From: Chrysaora quinquecirrha | Lineage: Eukaryota; Cnidaria; Scyphozoa; Semaeostomeae; Pelagiidae | Reading direction: 5' to 3' | DNA: 64,000 nucleotides | NCBI GenBank assembly: GCA_014526335.1 | Contig: JACTAT010000015.1 | Span: forward strand, 2,227,917-2,291,916 | Shown here: positions 34,470 to 47,600 of the stretch, one piece after another | Numbering within the stretch: the first letter of the stretch is position 1 | Layout: each line of letters starts with the position of its first letter | Made by a program: the position numbers and the translations under genes | Notes under the pieces: generated by a model | What the model saw: the letters and a program-made list of their open reading frames with translations, nothing else | Told to the model about the DNA's origin: nothing | The model's database searches: none

Positions 34470-35654
34470 TGAAGAATACTAACATTACGAAACAATAACG
34501 CTGGTGAAAAGGGGATCAAATTAAGATGCTGATGAAGTCACAATAATACTGACAAATACGGTATTAAAGTGCTAACGAAAACTGCTTGAAGAAGATGCCC
34601 CGTCCGGCTGTAAATACTGAACAGGCTAGCAATTGTCTGGGAAAATACAATTATGGATACTTCTAGAGTTGCAAAAGCTTGAGGATGAAATTTGAAAAGA
34701 AGATATTCATTGTAAAGATGTAAGGTAGTCCTTTAACAGTGAGTATAGTGAGCTGGACGTACGTAAGTTACCGCTTATAGAATCCAGATCAACCAAAAAG
34801 CGGTCTGAACTGCCATTACAGCAATAACAACCTAAGGTAGCAGCAGCAATAACAGGGATTTTCCCTCGTACAAACGCTGGAAGGTGGGAGGAATTCAGAA
34901 AAGTGCATTTATACTTGAAAATCCCAGCTCACCGTTCAGCTCCTAGTATGGAAGGGAAAATGATGTTGATTTTATCCATTTTATAGGCTCTTATAACTAA
35001 TCGCATATGAGCTTGCATCTTGGCACAGACGCACTATGCATATTTTGGGTACTGGGGCGCCACGCCCGAAAGTGTATTCTTTTCACAATTTTGGTATACG
35101 AAGTGCTGTTAAATTTCCGCATTTAGGTATAAGAAAAGATATTTATTCTGAAAATCTTGGGATAAAGAACGACATGTTTCTGGAGCTCGGGCGGCACATC
35201 CCTCATCAAAATTGGAATAGAGGCCTTTTTGGCGGCATGAATTCCGGAGAATATCATCTTGAAACAAAATCTAAATTAACAAATCTACGATACATCACCA
35301 GCAACTTGCAGATACGTCTGATTTTCATAGGCAGACTACAGTTTGCTCATGTAGTTTCACAAACCACTGAACCTGCTATAAGCGCGATTTTGACCTCAGC
35401 TTGACCGAGTCAAATTGGCCGCTCTAACGCATGAGCAGCCACACGGTACACAACTTCATCGTCTTTTCATGATGTAATGAGTTGTGGATTGCCAGCTATC
35501 GGTCAAGTTTTTTATCTTTTATGGCTTAAAATTATAATTAATATATCATAAAACATGTGTATTTAATAAGGAGTTGGAAATAAAGTGGTGAAAATAATAG
35601 AGAAAGTAATGGGAAATGATTATGAATAGTGGAGTCTGAGGAGCGAAAATCGGA
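34470..35654. other. intergenic; one unsupported 122-codon ORF
   Basis: The plus-strand ORF at 35036-35404 begins MHILGTGAPRP and matches no family I recognise. It has no splice or repeat evidence, and I do not call it a gene. A promoter for the downstream PA14 gene should lie in this stretch but I cannot identify it. Confidence 0.4.
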
Positions 35655-38600
35655 ATGGAAAATTTTATCGCAAGGATCGTAATCAGTTCTTTACTGGTAA
35701 TACTAGCAACGGCAACAGAGAAGAACAGCGAAGGTATCTTCCTCTACTTAGAGATACATCATTTCTTAATTTGTCTGATTCCCCTCTTTTCCCTACTATA
35801 TTCAATTAAAAAAGCAGCTATGTATCAAGTGTTGTTTTAAGCTGCTAAACTAGATCCATCAACAACTTGTTAAAGTCTTGCAAAGTTAGCAGACCGTATT
35901 ACAACTGAACATAATATGCGAAATTATTAATGTAGAGTAGCCTTAGTGGTGGAGCTTGAAAGGTCCACTGCAGGGGCAAGCGAGTAGTCCAGGGATGAAT
36001 ACAACAACTAATTAACATACAGTAGCGTTTCCAAGTACGTACACCGATTACCTTTCGCCAGCGTTTCCAGAAGAAAGGAAGAGTATTCAACTAAGCTTGC
36101 AGATGGGCACACAATAATGAAACCATGTTTGCCCTGGTTATTTGCCCACGTTCTTTCAGATGATGCTTTGGTTATGGGGTTATACATACATTTTCAAAAC
36201 ATGTTCTTGCTATCCCCCACGAGGGAGGGTAACCTATAGAAGTGATGGCTTATATGTGCCATCCCGTATTTTGCGGATTCTTTTTCCTTGGTTATGGCTC
36301 ATTTTTTGTCAAAATTTGCCCCGGTAATGGGTTGCCTGTAGGCCTGATCGAGAAATTTGTAGGGGAGAATGTATACCAAAACCTCTTACAGGAGTTACCC
36401 CATCGCAGAGGCTGGTGAGTATACCACACCTCCTTATAGGAGTTACCCCATCGCAGAGGCAGGTGAGCATACCACACCCCCTTACAGGAGTTGCCCCATC
36501 GCAGGTTTGGGTGCGTATATTCCACCCCTTATAGGAGAAACTCCACTACTAAGGCAAGTATGTATACCACAACCCCTTACAGGAGTTACCCCATCGCTGA
36601 AGTATGTATGCTGGAGTCATACCCTTCGCGAAAGACCAACAATTATTTTGTCGACATCTCAAGCAAGCAAGCAAGCATCTTTATTTATCAACACATCTCG
36701 AGAGATCTGGCAGATATAGGGCAGCGTGGTGAAATGGTTAGCTCTTTCACCATTTGTTCTAAAGGTCTACAGTCTGAATGCAGGCTAGGGAGCACAAATT
36801 ACAAGGTGTAAAAACCTTGGTTTCTGTGACTCGGATGATCACTTAAATGGTGGACGTGTCTCAAACTTCATTGGGACGTTACAGAGCCACTGAGGACGTA
36901 AATACCCTCTGGCAGTGATCAACCTCAGGGCCAGTGAAGACGTCCACCTGGCCTGGTGTTGATTTCTAAATGACTGCTGGGTGAATGAGACCTCAAAATA
37001 AGCCACACAAGTCAGCAGTAGGAATGGAATGTTGCCGGGTACTGGATAGCAACTGCAAAGTATATAAATTATAGAGGTGGTGGGGTGAGGCCTTCCAGCT
37101 TGTGCCTCAAGACTGTGATTTTAGAACGAATTAAATAACATTACAATAGATCTTCAGCTTATGCCCTCAGAGTTATATTCTCGGACAAACAGACTTAACC
37201 TACGCCATACTCGTTGTTCATGAAAAAATGTTTTATTCTACAGGTGTTTTACGAGAAATATGGACTGGAATAAGAGGAGATTCAATACAAAATCTATTAG
37301 CAGATGTACGATTTCCACATAAGCCATCAAGAGTTGATTACATCTCATCATTCGACACACCGATAAATGATGGAATGAACTTTGCTCAAAGACTGAAGGG
37401 TTATTTTATTGCCCCCAAAACAGGGGAGTATAAATTTTACAGTAGCTGTGACGATGAATGTGAAGTGTTTCTTGGACTCGATGGTAAAGAAGGCGAAAAT
37501 AATCGAATAATTAGCCAGAAAAGATCTTCGATGCACAACGAGTTTGATAGGTCTGTTACATTTACCCTACATAAGTATTGTTGTTCCTCTAAAAGAAGGG
37601 ATGCCAGAAAATGGTATGGAGAAATGGCAAATCGGGAAACGTAAATTTTCGGATATTCTAAAAAACATTGATAGGGCAAACGACTAACCTCCCTTTTCAA
37701 TTTTCCTAGTTTAGATGCAACATTCTGTGGTGAAGGGAAACGAGAAGAAAGGTGCCCTATTCTTCTATTCCAGAAGAAGGGTGCCCCTTCCTCTTAAGAT
37801 TCCCCTTTCTTCTATTCCTCCCTATAGGGGCCCAGATTCTATGCTACGGTTTACTAAATCCCCAACTTTCGGTCTCCCCTCAATTGCCCTCCTCTTTTGG
37901 GAATAGCTATAAAAGATAGCTATAAACAGCAATATTTAATCAAATCAGTGACACAGTATTTGAAAACTTGTACAGACCGCTATTGTGATAAAGGTAGAGT
38001 TGTTAACTACCAAAATCAAGAGTACCCACGCACAATACTCTTGCTAACTGTCCTTCCTTATCTCATACGTCTTTTGAATAGGGACCAATTGCATCCCAAC
38101 TTTCAATATCCCCATCAACCTAGCGTGCTTGCACTTTTCTGACAACCTTAACAACATGCACGCCTGTCACTACAGTGGCCCTGGGCTCAATCCCACACAC
38201 AACTGACAGGCATAGTACCAAAGCTCTCATTTCAAGGCATTAACGTTCTAGACATAGCGTTTGCCGGTCTGGAGAGGTGAATGTCAAGAACGGAAGATAA
38301 TAATCGGTGGATGGTTTGGACTTCGCACTAAAAATTGAACATTAGCCACAACCAATCCAGTCCCCACTTACATACGTACATTTAAGAGATAATCGCTCCA
38401 GACTCGGCATTCCCAATCCTTGTCAGAGATGCCGAGTCGAGGGGTATTCGTCCAACCAGCCTGAAGGGTGATCACCGCACTGAAAAATGCAACAAAAACA
38501 ACCCTTTCTCTGTTTCTGCGAATATCCTTTTTCTTCTCCAGCATGAAAGAAAGAAATGGGTTGCTTAGATTGAGAAAATCAAGGGCCTTTTTCGGTATAG

Positions 38601-41600
38601 TCTCTTTCCTTAAGGGTTTATTTTCTATTCACTACAGCAGTTAATCTCGAAAAAAGACTTAGAGTAATACCCTCTATATACTGCTGATGCAAGCTTTCGG
38701 CTTCACTATTATACTGCCTCTGGAAACTGAACTGTCTATCTCATTTAGGTATCCTGACCAAGTTTCACATTCGATATATCTAGAAAAAGGAAGATCGTAT
38801 TATCTTGAGGCAATTGGGAGACAGTCAAAGGGATCTGATAATCTATCGATCGGTGTTGAATTTCCAAATGGCAAAAGATACTTCCCTATTCCAAGCAGAT
38901 TTCTTGGAGGCAGCAGAAAATCACAAATAAGAAGTAAGTGCGAGAAACGTTTCATAAGATTCATAAAAATAAACTCAAAAGCAGCTTAAAGGTTTGCTGT
39001 CGTTCATACGTATACTCAAGAGTAATCTGCCTTTCTTTATATGCACTGCTTAAGCTTGGATATGTGGGAGACACTTGCACATTTTCACTTGTTAAAGTAC
39101 TAAAGTTAAATAAACATTCCAAAAGCTACTTAAAGGAAAACTATAATTCAAAGCTTAATGGTTGCTCAGCTGAACTGAAAAAATCCTTTCTTAGTTACAT
39201 TACTTAAGCTACTTAAACTTAAAACATCACTTGGTTAAGCTGATGCTTCGCCATTCTAAGCTACTTAAAGGTATACTGTTTGGTTAAGCTTCTTGAAAGC
39301 ACACACTGTGATTCCTTATTAAAGGGTATCCATCCTTTTTAAGCTACTTAAAAATCATTTCTCTGTAAAGATCTTTAAGGCAAACTCAATGCGATTAAAA
39401 CTGTTTTCTTGAAATGCAGAGCCTGCCTCGAAATCAAGAAAAGCGAAAAAGAGACAGAAGCTGGAGAAAGATAACAATGAAAGTGAAATGAATGAAGGGT
39501 CTTTTGGCAAGGTGCTTTCGGAAAAAGGTGAAAAGAAAAGCATCAAGTCAAATAATTACCCCGAAGAGGATAGCCAGCAATATTCTGAAAACCAAGGACA
39601 TGCGTTGCTGGATATCGACGAAGCAGAAATCACAAATCCAGACGAAGGAGAGAATGGGAAAGATGATGGACAGGAAATGTTTTCTTCAGATAAAAGCGAA
39701 ACACATGGAAAAGGCATGGAAGAACTTGATCTCAGCCCAAAATTAGAGGTTGACGCTGATGTAACAAAGAATGGATTCCTGAATGAAGCAGGCATCGAGA
39801 AGGCAGTAGAAGAAGCATTAAGACAGCATGGCGAGCAGAACTCAAATTCAATTGAGAACTCTTTCTTTGGGACTGACAAACACGCGTCGACCAGCAGTGA
39901 TGATGAACATCAAAGCGAGGCTAAGACTGAAAGTGCAGCCTCGAAGTCAAACGAAACCGTCCTGGAAATGAATAAAGTAGCACATGACGCAGGACAAGTT
40001 GCCATGAATCTCGTTAACATTTCTAACTTTAAGGTTGTTATTCCTGGTGGAAAAACATATCAAATAAGTGGTTCTGCAGGGGATAAACCATCTGTAACAG
40101 TTGTACCGGAAAATGAAAGACCGAATGCTGTTGCAAAGGATACAGCAGCTAACAAAACAGCTGAAAGCATCCCGCAACAACAACAGCAATCACAACCACA
40201 ACAACAACAACCACAACAGCAACATCCACAGCAACAACAACAACCAAGCCCAAAGCCAGCAGCGGCTGCAATCTCTCCGACAAATAAGAAACATTTCGCT
40301 CCTTCCTCTGATGACAAACAGCCACAAACCGTAACAGTGTTACAACATGGAAACGGAGTAGATGTCCACGTGACTAAAAAAGATGAGCACCACGGTAGTT
40401 TGGAAATGCCACATTTGATACCAACGAGCATGGACCATGATGTGCCGCAAATGGAAAGCCCGATGATGCAAACGCCGGCCTTGCAACAACCGCATCCGAT
40501 TCTAGACACCCTCACTGCACCTGTGACACATCCAGTGCCTCTGGAGCCACCCCATGCTCCACTTGAGCACCCCATCATGCAGCATATACCCTTGGAGCAT
40601 CCTGTACTTGACCATGCACCGGTAGAACATCCGATGATGCATCACGAAGATGTGCACGAACACGAACACGAGGCACACACGGAAAGCATGCATATTGAGG
40701 TGAACTCAACAATGCCTCCTGCTCCTGCACCAAAACCACAAAAAATGGAGACAGAGGTCATAAAAGTCGAATTTCTACCTGAAGGAATAGCTGTAGATAC
40801 AGACGCATCGAAAATATCAAAGAAATGCGACAAATCATCACCGTCGAAAAAATCATCATCATCATCATCATCAGAATGTGACGGCGAATCAAACGCAGCA
40901 ACCAAATCAGGTACTACTAAAGCTGACATAAGAACGAAGCTAAACACGAATCAAAATTACACAGTACCTTCTTTATCAGCAACATCGTTGAATCTGCCAG
41001 CAAGCAACTTGCAGCTAACGCCGCTATGTCACAGCAGAAAGTCGAGAACCAAATGTTTGTTGCGCCAATAAACAAATTAGAAGCACCTGGGGATATAACT
41101 GTAGTTCCAGCAGAAAAACAAGGCGCCGTACAAAGAGTATTTTTGCAAGATATGGCTACCATGAAGAATGATACAGTTAATACATTCGTGAAACAACCTG
41201 AGGTGACTCAAGAGGGCCCATTCCCGGTAAGTCTGTTTTCTTCTTCTTCATCATCGTCATCTTCTTCTTCATCTTCCGTTTCTTCTTCTATAACACCAAA
41301 GCCTAAACGGAGCCGTTACAGCCAAGACAACCTTGTTTGTTCCATGCATTATTGTGAGCGTTTTTCCCTCATTGACGCCATAATTGTACTTTCTGGTCTC
41401 CATTTCCAATGCATATATATAATTTGCCATCTTTTTCCTTTTTATCTCATTAATAACATCATCTTCTTCCTTGATTCTAATCCTTTCTCGTATTCATATA
41501 TAATTTTCTCTCTGTCAAACTTATCCTCAGAACTCTCCTCGACACCCAGGTAAGTCTATAAGCTGCTGTATTAGAGCTTTAAGAAGGCTATTCTAGAAAC

Positions 41601-44600
41601 TGGCTGTCGAAACTTGTCGAAAATGTTAGCTCTGCCTTCGAATCTGGCATGGACTACATTTGGCGCCAAATTGGCCCAGAAAGGGCTGTCAAGCATTTTG
41701 CTTTTTTACATCCTCGCGAAAATGCGTCAGAAGAAACTTCGAGTCTACAGACATAACAAAAAGGTTTATAGAAGGCGTATCGACGGCAGCGCGATTCATT
41801 TGCCATAACACAAAAGCAAGCAAATCCTAGCTTGTTGGACAGTACCCCTTACCCCATCCCTCTGCCCTAACATAAGTACTGAAGCTACAACAGACCATGC
41901 CAAAGGATAATTTATTTTGCTACTTAACTATGGTAATGGAAGGAGTTGGCACTTGGCACGTTTCTAACCCGCACTCGATGATCAATTTTCCTCACTTGAT
42001 TGCTGAGCAGCGAGCGAATGAGTAAACGAGTTTCTAAAAGGAATCGTTTGGTACCATAAGGACTAGGAAGGACCTATTAAAGAAAGAGGCTAAGCCACGT
42101 TTAATGAATGCAACAAAAAGTTGACGTACAGCTTAGGATTTTAAAGTGTTTTACAACTGAGCAGTTGTCTGCGGATAGATTTTATTGACGTGTCTTGGTT
42201 TTTACTTAATTTGTGATTAATTCTTAGAAAATCTCAGGCTCGGTGATGAATAACGTAACAGGAAAACCAATGCCGTTTGAAGTTACATTGGTATCGGATC
42301 AAAGCGAAGCACAAAGCCTAGCTAAAGGAAAAGGTAAGACAGTCGTTAATGTCTGTACTCATGCCTTTTGACTTTCAGGGAGTACAGGAACAGCCATAAT
42401 AAGAAATGGTAGGTCTTTTTTCAATAAGCAACTGGACTTTGGTCCAGCCTTAATGATAATAATATAATAATATAAGTATTATCATTGCCTTCAAGAGTTA
42501 CTTAACTTATCCAGTATTCCAGCCCTCACAGAACGACTGGTACCCCCTAAAACCTCTTATTTTGGCTCTTTTCTGGCTTTTCACTGTAATTGACAAATTT
42601 GCAAGGATGTACTGTATAAAGAAAGCTATTTCACCAAACATTTTAACAAAATCTCAGCCTTAGTTGCTTATTGACCAGTTGCTTATTAAAAAAAAAGTGT
42701 AGTCCATGAATATAGAAAGGAGAAAGTGTTTGGGGCTTGATTGTTCTTAAAAAAGTGGGAGGTATGTGACCACTCAAACAATATCCCCAAAATAGGGCCT
42801 CTTCAAATGTCTTTTTTTGGCGGGAGGAGCTGCATCCTAGCCTAGTTTTTGTTGACCAATATGTTTGAAGTGTTGTTCTACTAACAAGAACAGTTATGAT
42901 GAAAGAAAATAAAAATATCGTAAATCGTAGACTTTCTCTGCGGCAAAATTCATCTTTGACAAAGCGTAAACCTTAGGAAACAGACTTTTCGGTTCTCAAT
43001 TGATTCAACTCGAAAAAAGCTCGCAAAAGGCTTGCATATTCTATGAGGCGGGTTTTTGCTCGCCACTAGTCTAGCGAAATTCCTGTTAAAGGATGCGGTT
43101 TTACAGAATTTGCTTCCTTTCGGTAAACGAAAGAAAAAGGAATAATCGATGAAGTGTTGAAGATTTTGCAGAGATTGTTCATTTAACGTCGATCAAAAGC
43201 TCTTCAATTTTCGTTTGAAGTTTTTGATAGCAAATGTCGAGCAGCATACCTCGAGATATATATGGATTCGTTGTTTACTATTTCGATCCGTTTCTGGTGA
43301 ATTACTGCTGGGTCCTCAAGTAGCCTAAGTATGTTACCAGTGAAACTTTTTGTGTTCTTCCTACTACGAACCAGACAGCCTTTTTGCTTTAGACAGATCT
43401 CTTTCAACATGGGGGAAATTTACCAATCTGTAGCCACATTTACTATAATGTTTCAAACAATAGTTTTGTCCCCCTGCATTTACTGAAAACGAGAGAATGC
43501 TCCCCATCCTTAAAAGTCAAGGTTCGTTCAAAGAGATCTTGACGGGTAAAACATTATTTACTTTAGAAATGTAAACTAACTGTAGGGAACATTTACCCAT
43601 CTATAACCCCATTTTCTCTAATGTCTGAAGAATAACTTTTAGTCCCTGTTCTTAGATTAACCCAAAGAATGCCCTCTCAAAAGTCAAGGCTCTTTGAAAG
43701 AAATCCTTTCTCCTTTGGAAGGGGGGTCAAGGCTTGGAATTTACAGTAAAAACTTTTTTGCTTTGATAAAACTCATACTTTTCTTTAGATCGGGGCGCAT
43801 GTGCCTTAGAAGCCAGCTGTCACCTTAGTAAATGATCTTTAGATTCTTCTGCGACACTAATAACTTTACACTATTGTGTACATTAATCTAGGCCGTTATT
43901 AGCTTGCAAATATTTACAATTTGCAACATATCTTCTAGGAGCGAATTTCACGATAACAGCTAATAGCCGGAACATCGCAAGTGGTGTTGCTACTGGTACA
44001 AATCCAAAGGACAACAACAAACCATAATCATTTTGCCTGATGCTTTGAGAAAACAAGTGACCGGATCACCAGTGACCGGATCTTCGAAAGACACAAGCTC
44101 AAGTGAAACGAAGACACCAAGCGCAGGTGAACCAAAGAGTCCAAGCCAAGGAGAAGACCTATCCGGTTACTTTTCCGATCGGTCCGGAAGCAGGAATGGG
44201 AGGTGGTGGTGGTGGTGGCGGCGGTGGTGGAGGAGGAGAATTTGAGCTGCCAGGATTAAGTAAGTGAAATAATAAAATGTCATGACTATCAAGTATTTAA
44301 AACAATCTTACATTCAGTCCACGAGAGCTTCCAATCAGATATGAATTTTTACAACGTTCAATGTCCAAGTTCCCTAGAAATAAGTAAAAACATCGTCAAT
44401 CATATAAGACTTGACTGTCAGACATCCCGTGAGTAAGTAAAGAGAAGCCAGGTCTCCATTTCGGAACAAATACCAACAATCATTGTGGGTATCAACGGCA
44501 GGCATCCGCAGGGATAGTCAAGGAATTTTGAGAAATTTCAGTAAATGCTCGAAATAGTTCCCTATGGTTTATTAATTCTGGACCCCTTGGGGGTTTATAC

Positions 44601-47600
44601 GGCTCGTTGTTAGCACGTCGTTGACTCAGACCACGAGCCACTGGTGTGTCAGAACTTGTCAAGTGTGACCTTGACTGCCAGGCCTAAGCTTCAGGTCTCG
44701 TTTGCAAACCGGACGGATGGAATTCGGGATTGAGGCAAGCAAAAATTCGCATTGCTAGAGGTCTGAATAAATCGTCGTGCAAGTGTCGAGCCTTTTCCAT
44801 CCCAGAATATTGCTGGCACGCCACGGGAAAGGCACGACGTCTTAGCTAGGCCTGGCTTAGCTATGGCGTAATTGAGCACTCGTAGTTGTGAAACATCGTT
44901 AGCAACATAAATGTCAGGCTAAGCAATTTTCAGTGCAAAGTTTGGTTGAAAAACGCACAACGAGACGTAACAATCTACTGGTAATAAGTCCCTACATCTG
45001 ATAAAACAACTATCTTTGACTACTTAGATCCCGGCTCTGACCAGTCTGCCGTCTTCTCCGCTGGAGCAGCCGCAAGTCCAATGAACCAGAATATGGTCCA
45101 ACAATCCGTTCCACAGGTGCCGGAATTAAACAACGCAGCAGTAATGGCACAGCAACCAATGCCAGGCGGTGGTGCATCGCAGCAAGGTAATGAGATATTG
45201 TATTCTTAGGTAATAATACAGTAAATTCTAATATACCTTATAATGGGAGATCTTGCGTCAGTGGTAATTTGAGATAAAAATCGTTGCTGCTTTTAAGGTA
45301 CTTTTGACACGGCTTAGAGCCAGACCTATAAGGTCTGCTAGCAACCATTCTGCTCATATCATCCCTCTTCAAAGGTCTCTTCCATGACTGCGAATCTCAT
45401 TTCCCATTCCTCTTTAAGCAGCCTGACCTGCAAAATATGAGACACGAGGTGGTAAAATCGCGATATCTTACTAAAACCAGCATTGCTTGTACGAAATGAT
45501 CTGGATCGAGCTGGGGGCATAAAACAGATATATATAGTATGGGTATAAATGAAGATAGAAACGATCTCCATAAATTTTATGAGGGATTATCTTCTTTATT
45601 GCAAGTCAGCACACAATCCCTCATTTATCCGACCTGCATCTTTGTACAATCGCTCTCTCTCTCTCTTCAAAAAATTGAAAACAAACTGAGCGCCACATTT
45701 TCTCCAAAATGTCTCTGAATTAATGCTCCCAAATCGACCTTGGGTGAGGGCTTAAGACCCTTGCCAAACAATCAAACATTCCTTGTCAAACATCAAAAAT
45801 TAGTTTATCAAGCACTTGCCACGTCATAAAACATTATTTGACATGCAAAAATATGTATAATTCCACATGTTTTAGAAAAAATTCAACAAAATTTCTTGCT
45901 TGATGATATCAAATGTTTGAAAAACATTGGTTTGTGACGTAGCAAAACATTAGAACATTTTGAATGACAAGCAACTTTTCCACGTTTCGAAATCATCGTT
46001 TCATTGTTTTGCCAAGGCCTTAGACTGCAAACTAGAGGGTTTTCCTCAAACATACTAAAGAGAATGAATGAGAAATACCTAAACTGCATATTTTGTCGAA
46101 CTTAAAGCTAACGATATCCTTTTCTTTTCCAGCTCCCCCAGAGCACATTTTCATGACACCACCGGACAATACATACCATGGTCCAATTCTGAACCCGATT
46201 GCTTCTGAATTCATGAATGACCTGACCACAGGAACCGTCTCAACGGAAGAGGCGATGGACCTCATGAATAATTACGTCAGTGGAAGCCAAGACACATCAG
46301 AATCTATCAAAAAACTTCAAGGAATTCTTGGCAAAGTTCATGCGCGAGAAATCACCCCAGATGCTAATAGCCTCAATCCAGAAGCTGGCCTCAGTCCCAT
46401 GAATGGCCTAAATCCTATGAATGGCTTAAATCCTATGAATGGCCTAAATCCTGCAAACGGTCTAAACCCTGTGATGGCGTTTAACAGTGCGAGTCGAATG
46501 GCGCCAAATAAAGTTCCATTACCCAATTCTCCTGTGATTAACGGTCATGCTATGAATCCTGCTATGATGAACGGTGCACAAGGAATGCACCGAAATATGG
46601 GACCATCAAATGGTGAAATTGCTGCGTTAATGGCCCAAGGCCCAAATAGAAATTATATGGATAATGATATGGAAAGGAACGAAGAAGAGGAACGAGAGGG
46701 CCAAGAAAACTCTTAGCCGACATTCACTCGGACATTCATATCCGCAAGCGAATCACGATCAAAGTGGCATGTTCTTTGGTCCGCATAGTAGTCCCGAGTT
46801 TAGTCCTCGAACAGTCTCGGCCAATAATGAAATGCAAAGAGTCAACCAACTACTTCCTCAAAAACCACCTCCGGTTCATTTTTACCAAGAATTCAACGCT
46901 CATGGAATGCCCGAACAGCCTGATAATAATAATAATATGATCGCGGAAGAGCAGCAACGGTTTGCCATGAATCAACAAGCGGACGGAAGCAGAGATGAGT
47001 TTCCAATGATGGGCAATGCTTTTCCAGGAAGTCGCCAGAGTCGGAAGAAGTTCGCAACATGGTTGGAAACTTTTGAACAGAATAGATCCGCATGAAATAC
47101 AACCAATCCAAGTGTCGCTATGCCTGAAACCGGGCTGACAAGACATACGCTGAGTAGGAAACCTGTGCGAAGCAATCAACTGCGTCCGCAGCATTTCAAT
47201 CGAATGAATATGGCAGAGAAGATCCCTTCAAGTGTATCCTATGAGTATTCACATGCACATCAAGACAACATGAACCCAGATATGCAACATCTTCCCCCAG
47301 AGAGCGTACCAGAAGCCCCTCAGCACGACTATTCACAATTCCAGTCTCAAAGCCCGCATCCGGAAACCCATCATATGCAGCCAGAAGCCCCTGCGACTGA
47401 AAATCTTGGAGGACATGATCAAAGCGGAGCTATTAGTGCAATGTATACTGATTCATTATTCCCGGAGGATTATGCCGATATAGAATCATTACGAGGCAGC
47501 CTCCAAGGAAAACGCTATCTGCGTATGATAGACAAGAAGAAGCGAGAGCTCAAGGAAGGTCTGATACACATCCTAACAAACGTCGTCAAGTCAAAGTCTC

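Larger units (their letters stand above)
35734..37243 (+). other. first intron of the PA14 gene, with tandem repeat and SINE
   Basis: It contains a five-unit tandem repeat at 36370-36610 and a tRNA-related SINE at 36719-37070. Nothing else is recognised; splice ends are GAAG|GTATCT and TTCTACAG|GTGT. Confidence 0.6.

Noticed and set aside
35036..35404. Possible 122-codon gene
   Set aside because: No family recognised, no signal peptide or coding bias clear by eye; single isolated ORF.
40060..40578. 172-codon minus-strand Cys/Gly-rich ORF
   Set aside because: Antisense of the CAA (poly-Gln) and CCA tracts of the PA14 gene; the Cys runs are simply the complement of CAACAG repeats.
47093..47095. 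In-frame TGA as a selenocysteine codon in the PA14 gene
   Set aside because: The surrounding sequence is low-complexity without a redox motif, and the same exon has other frame defects, so a selenoprotein reading is not supported.
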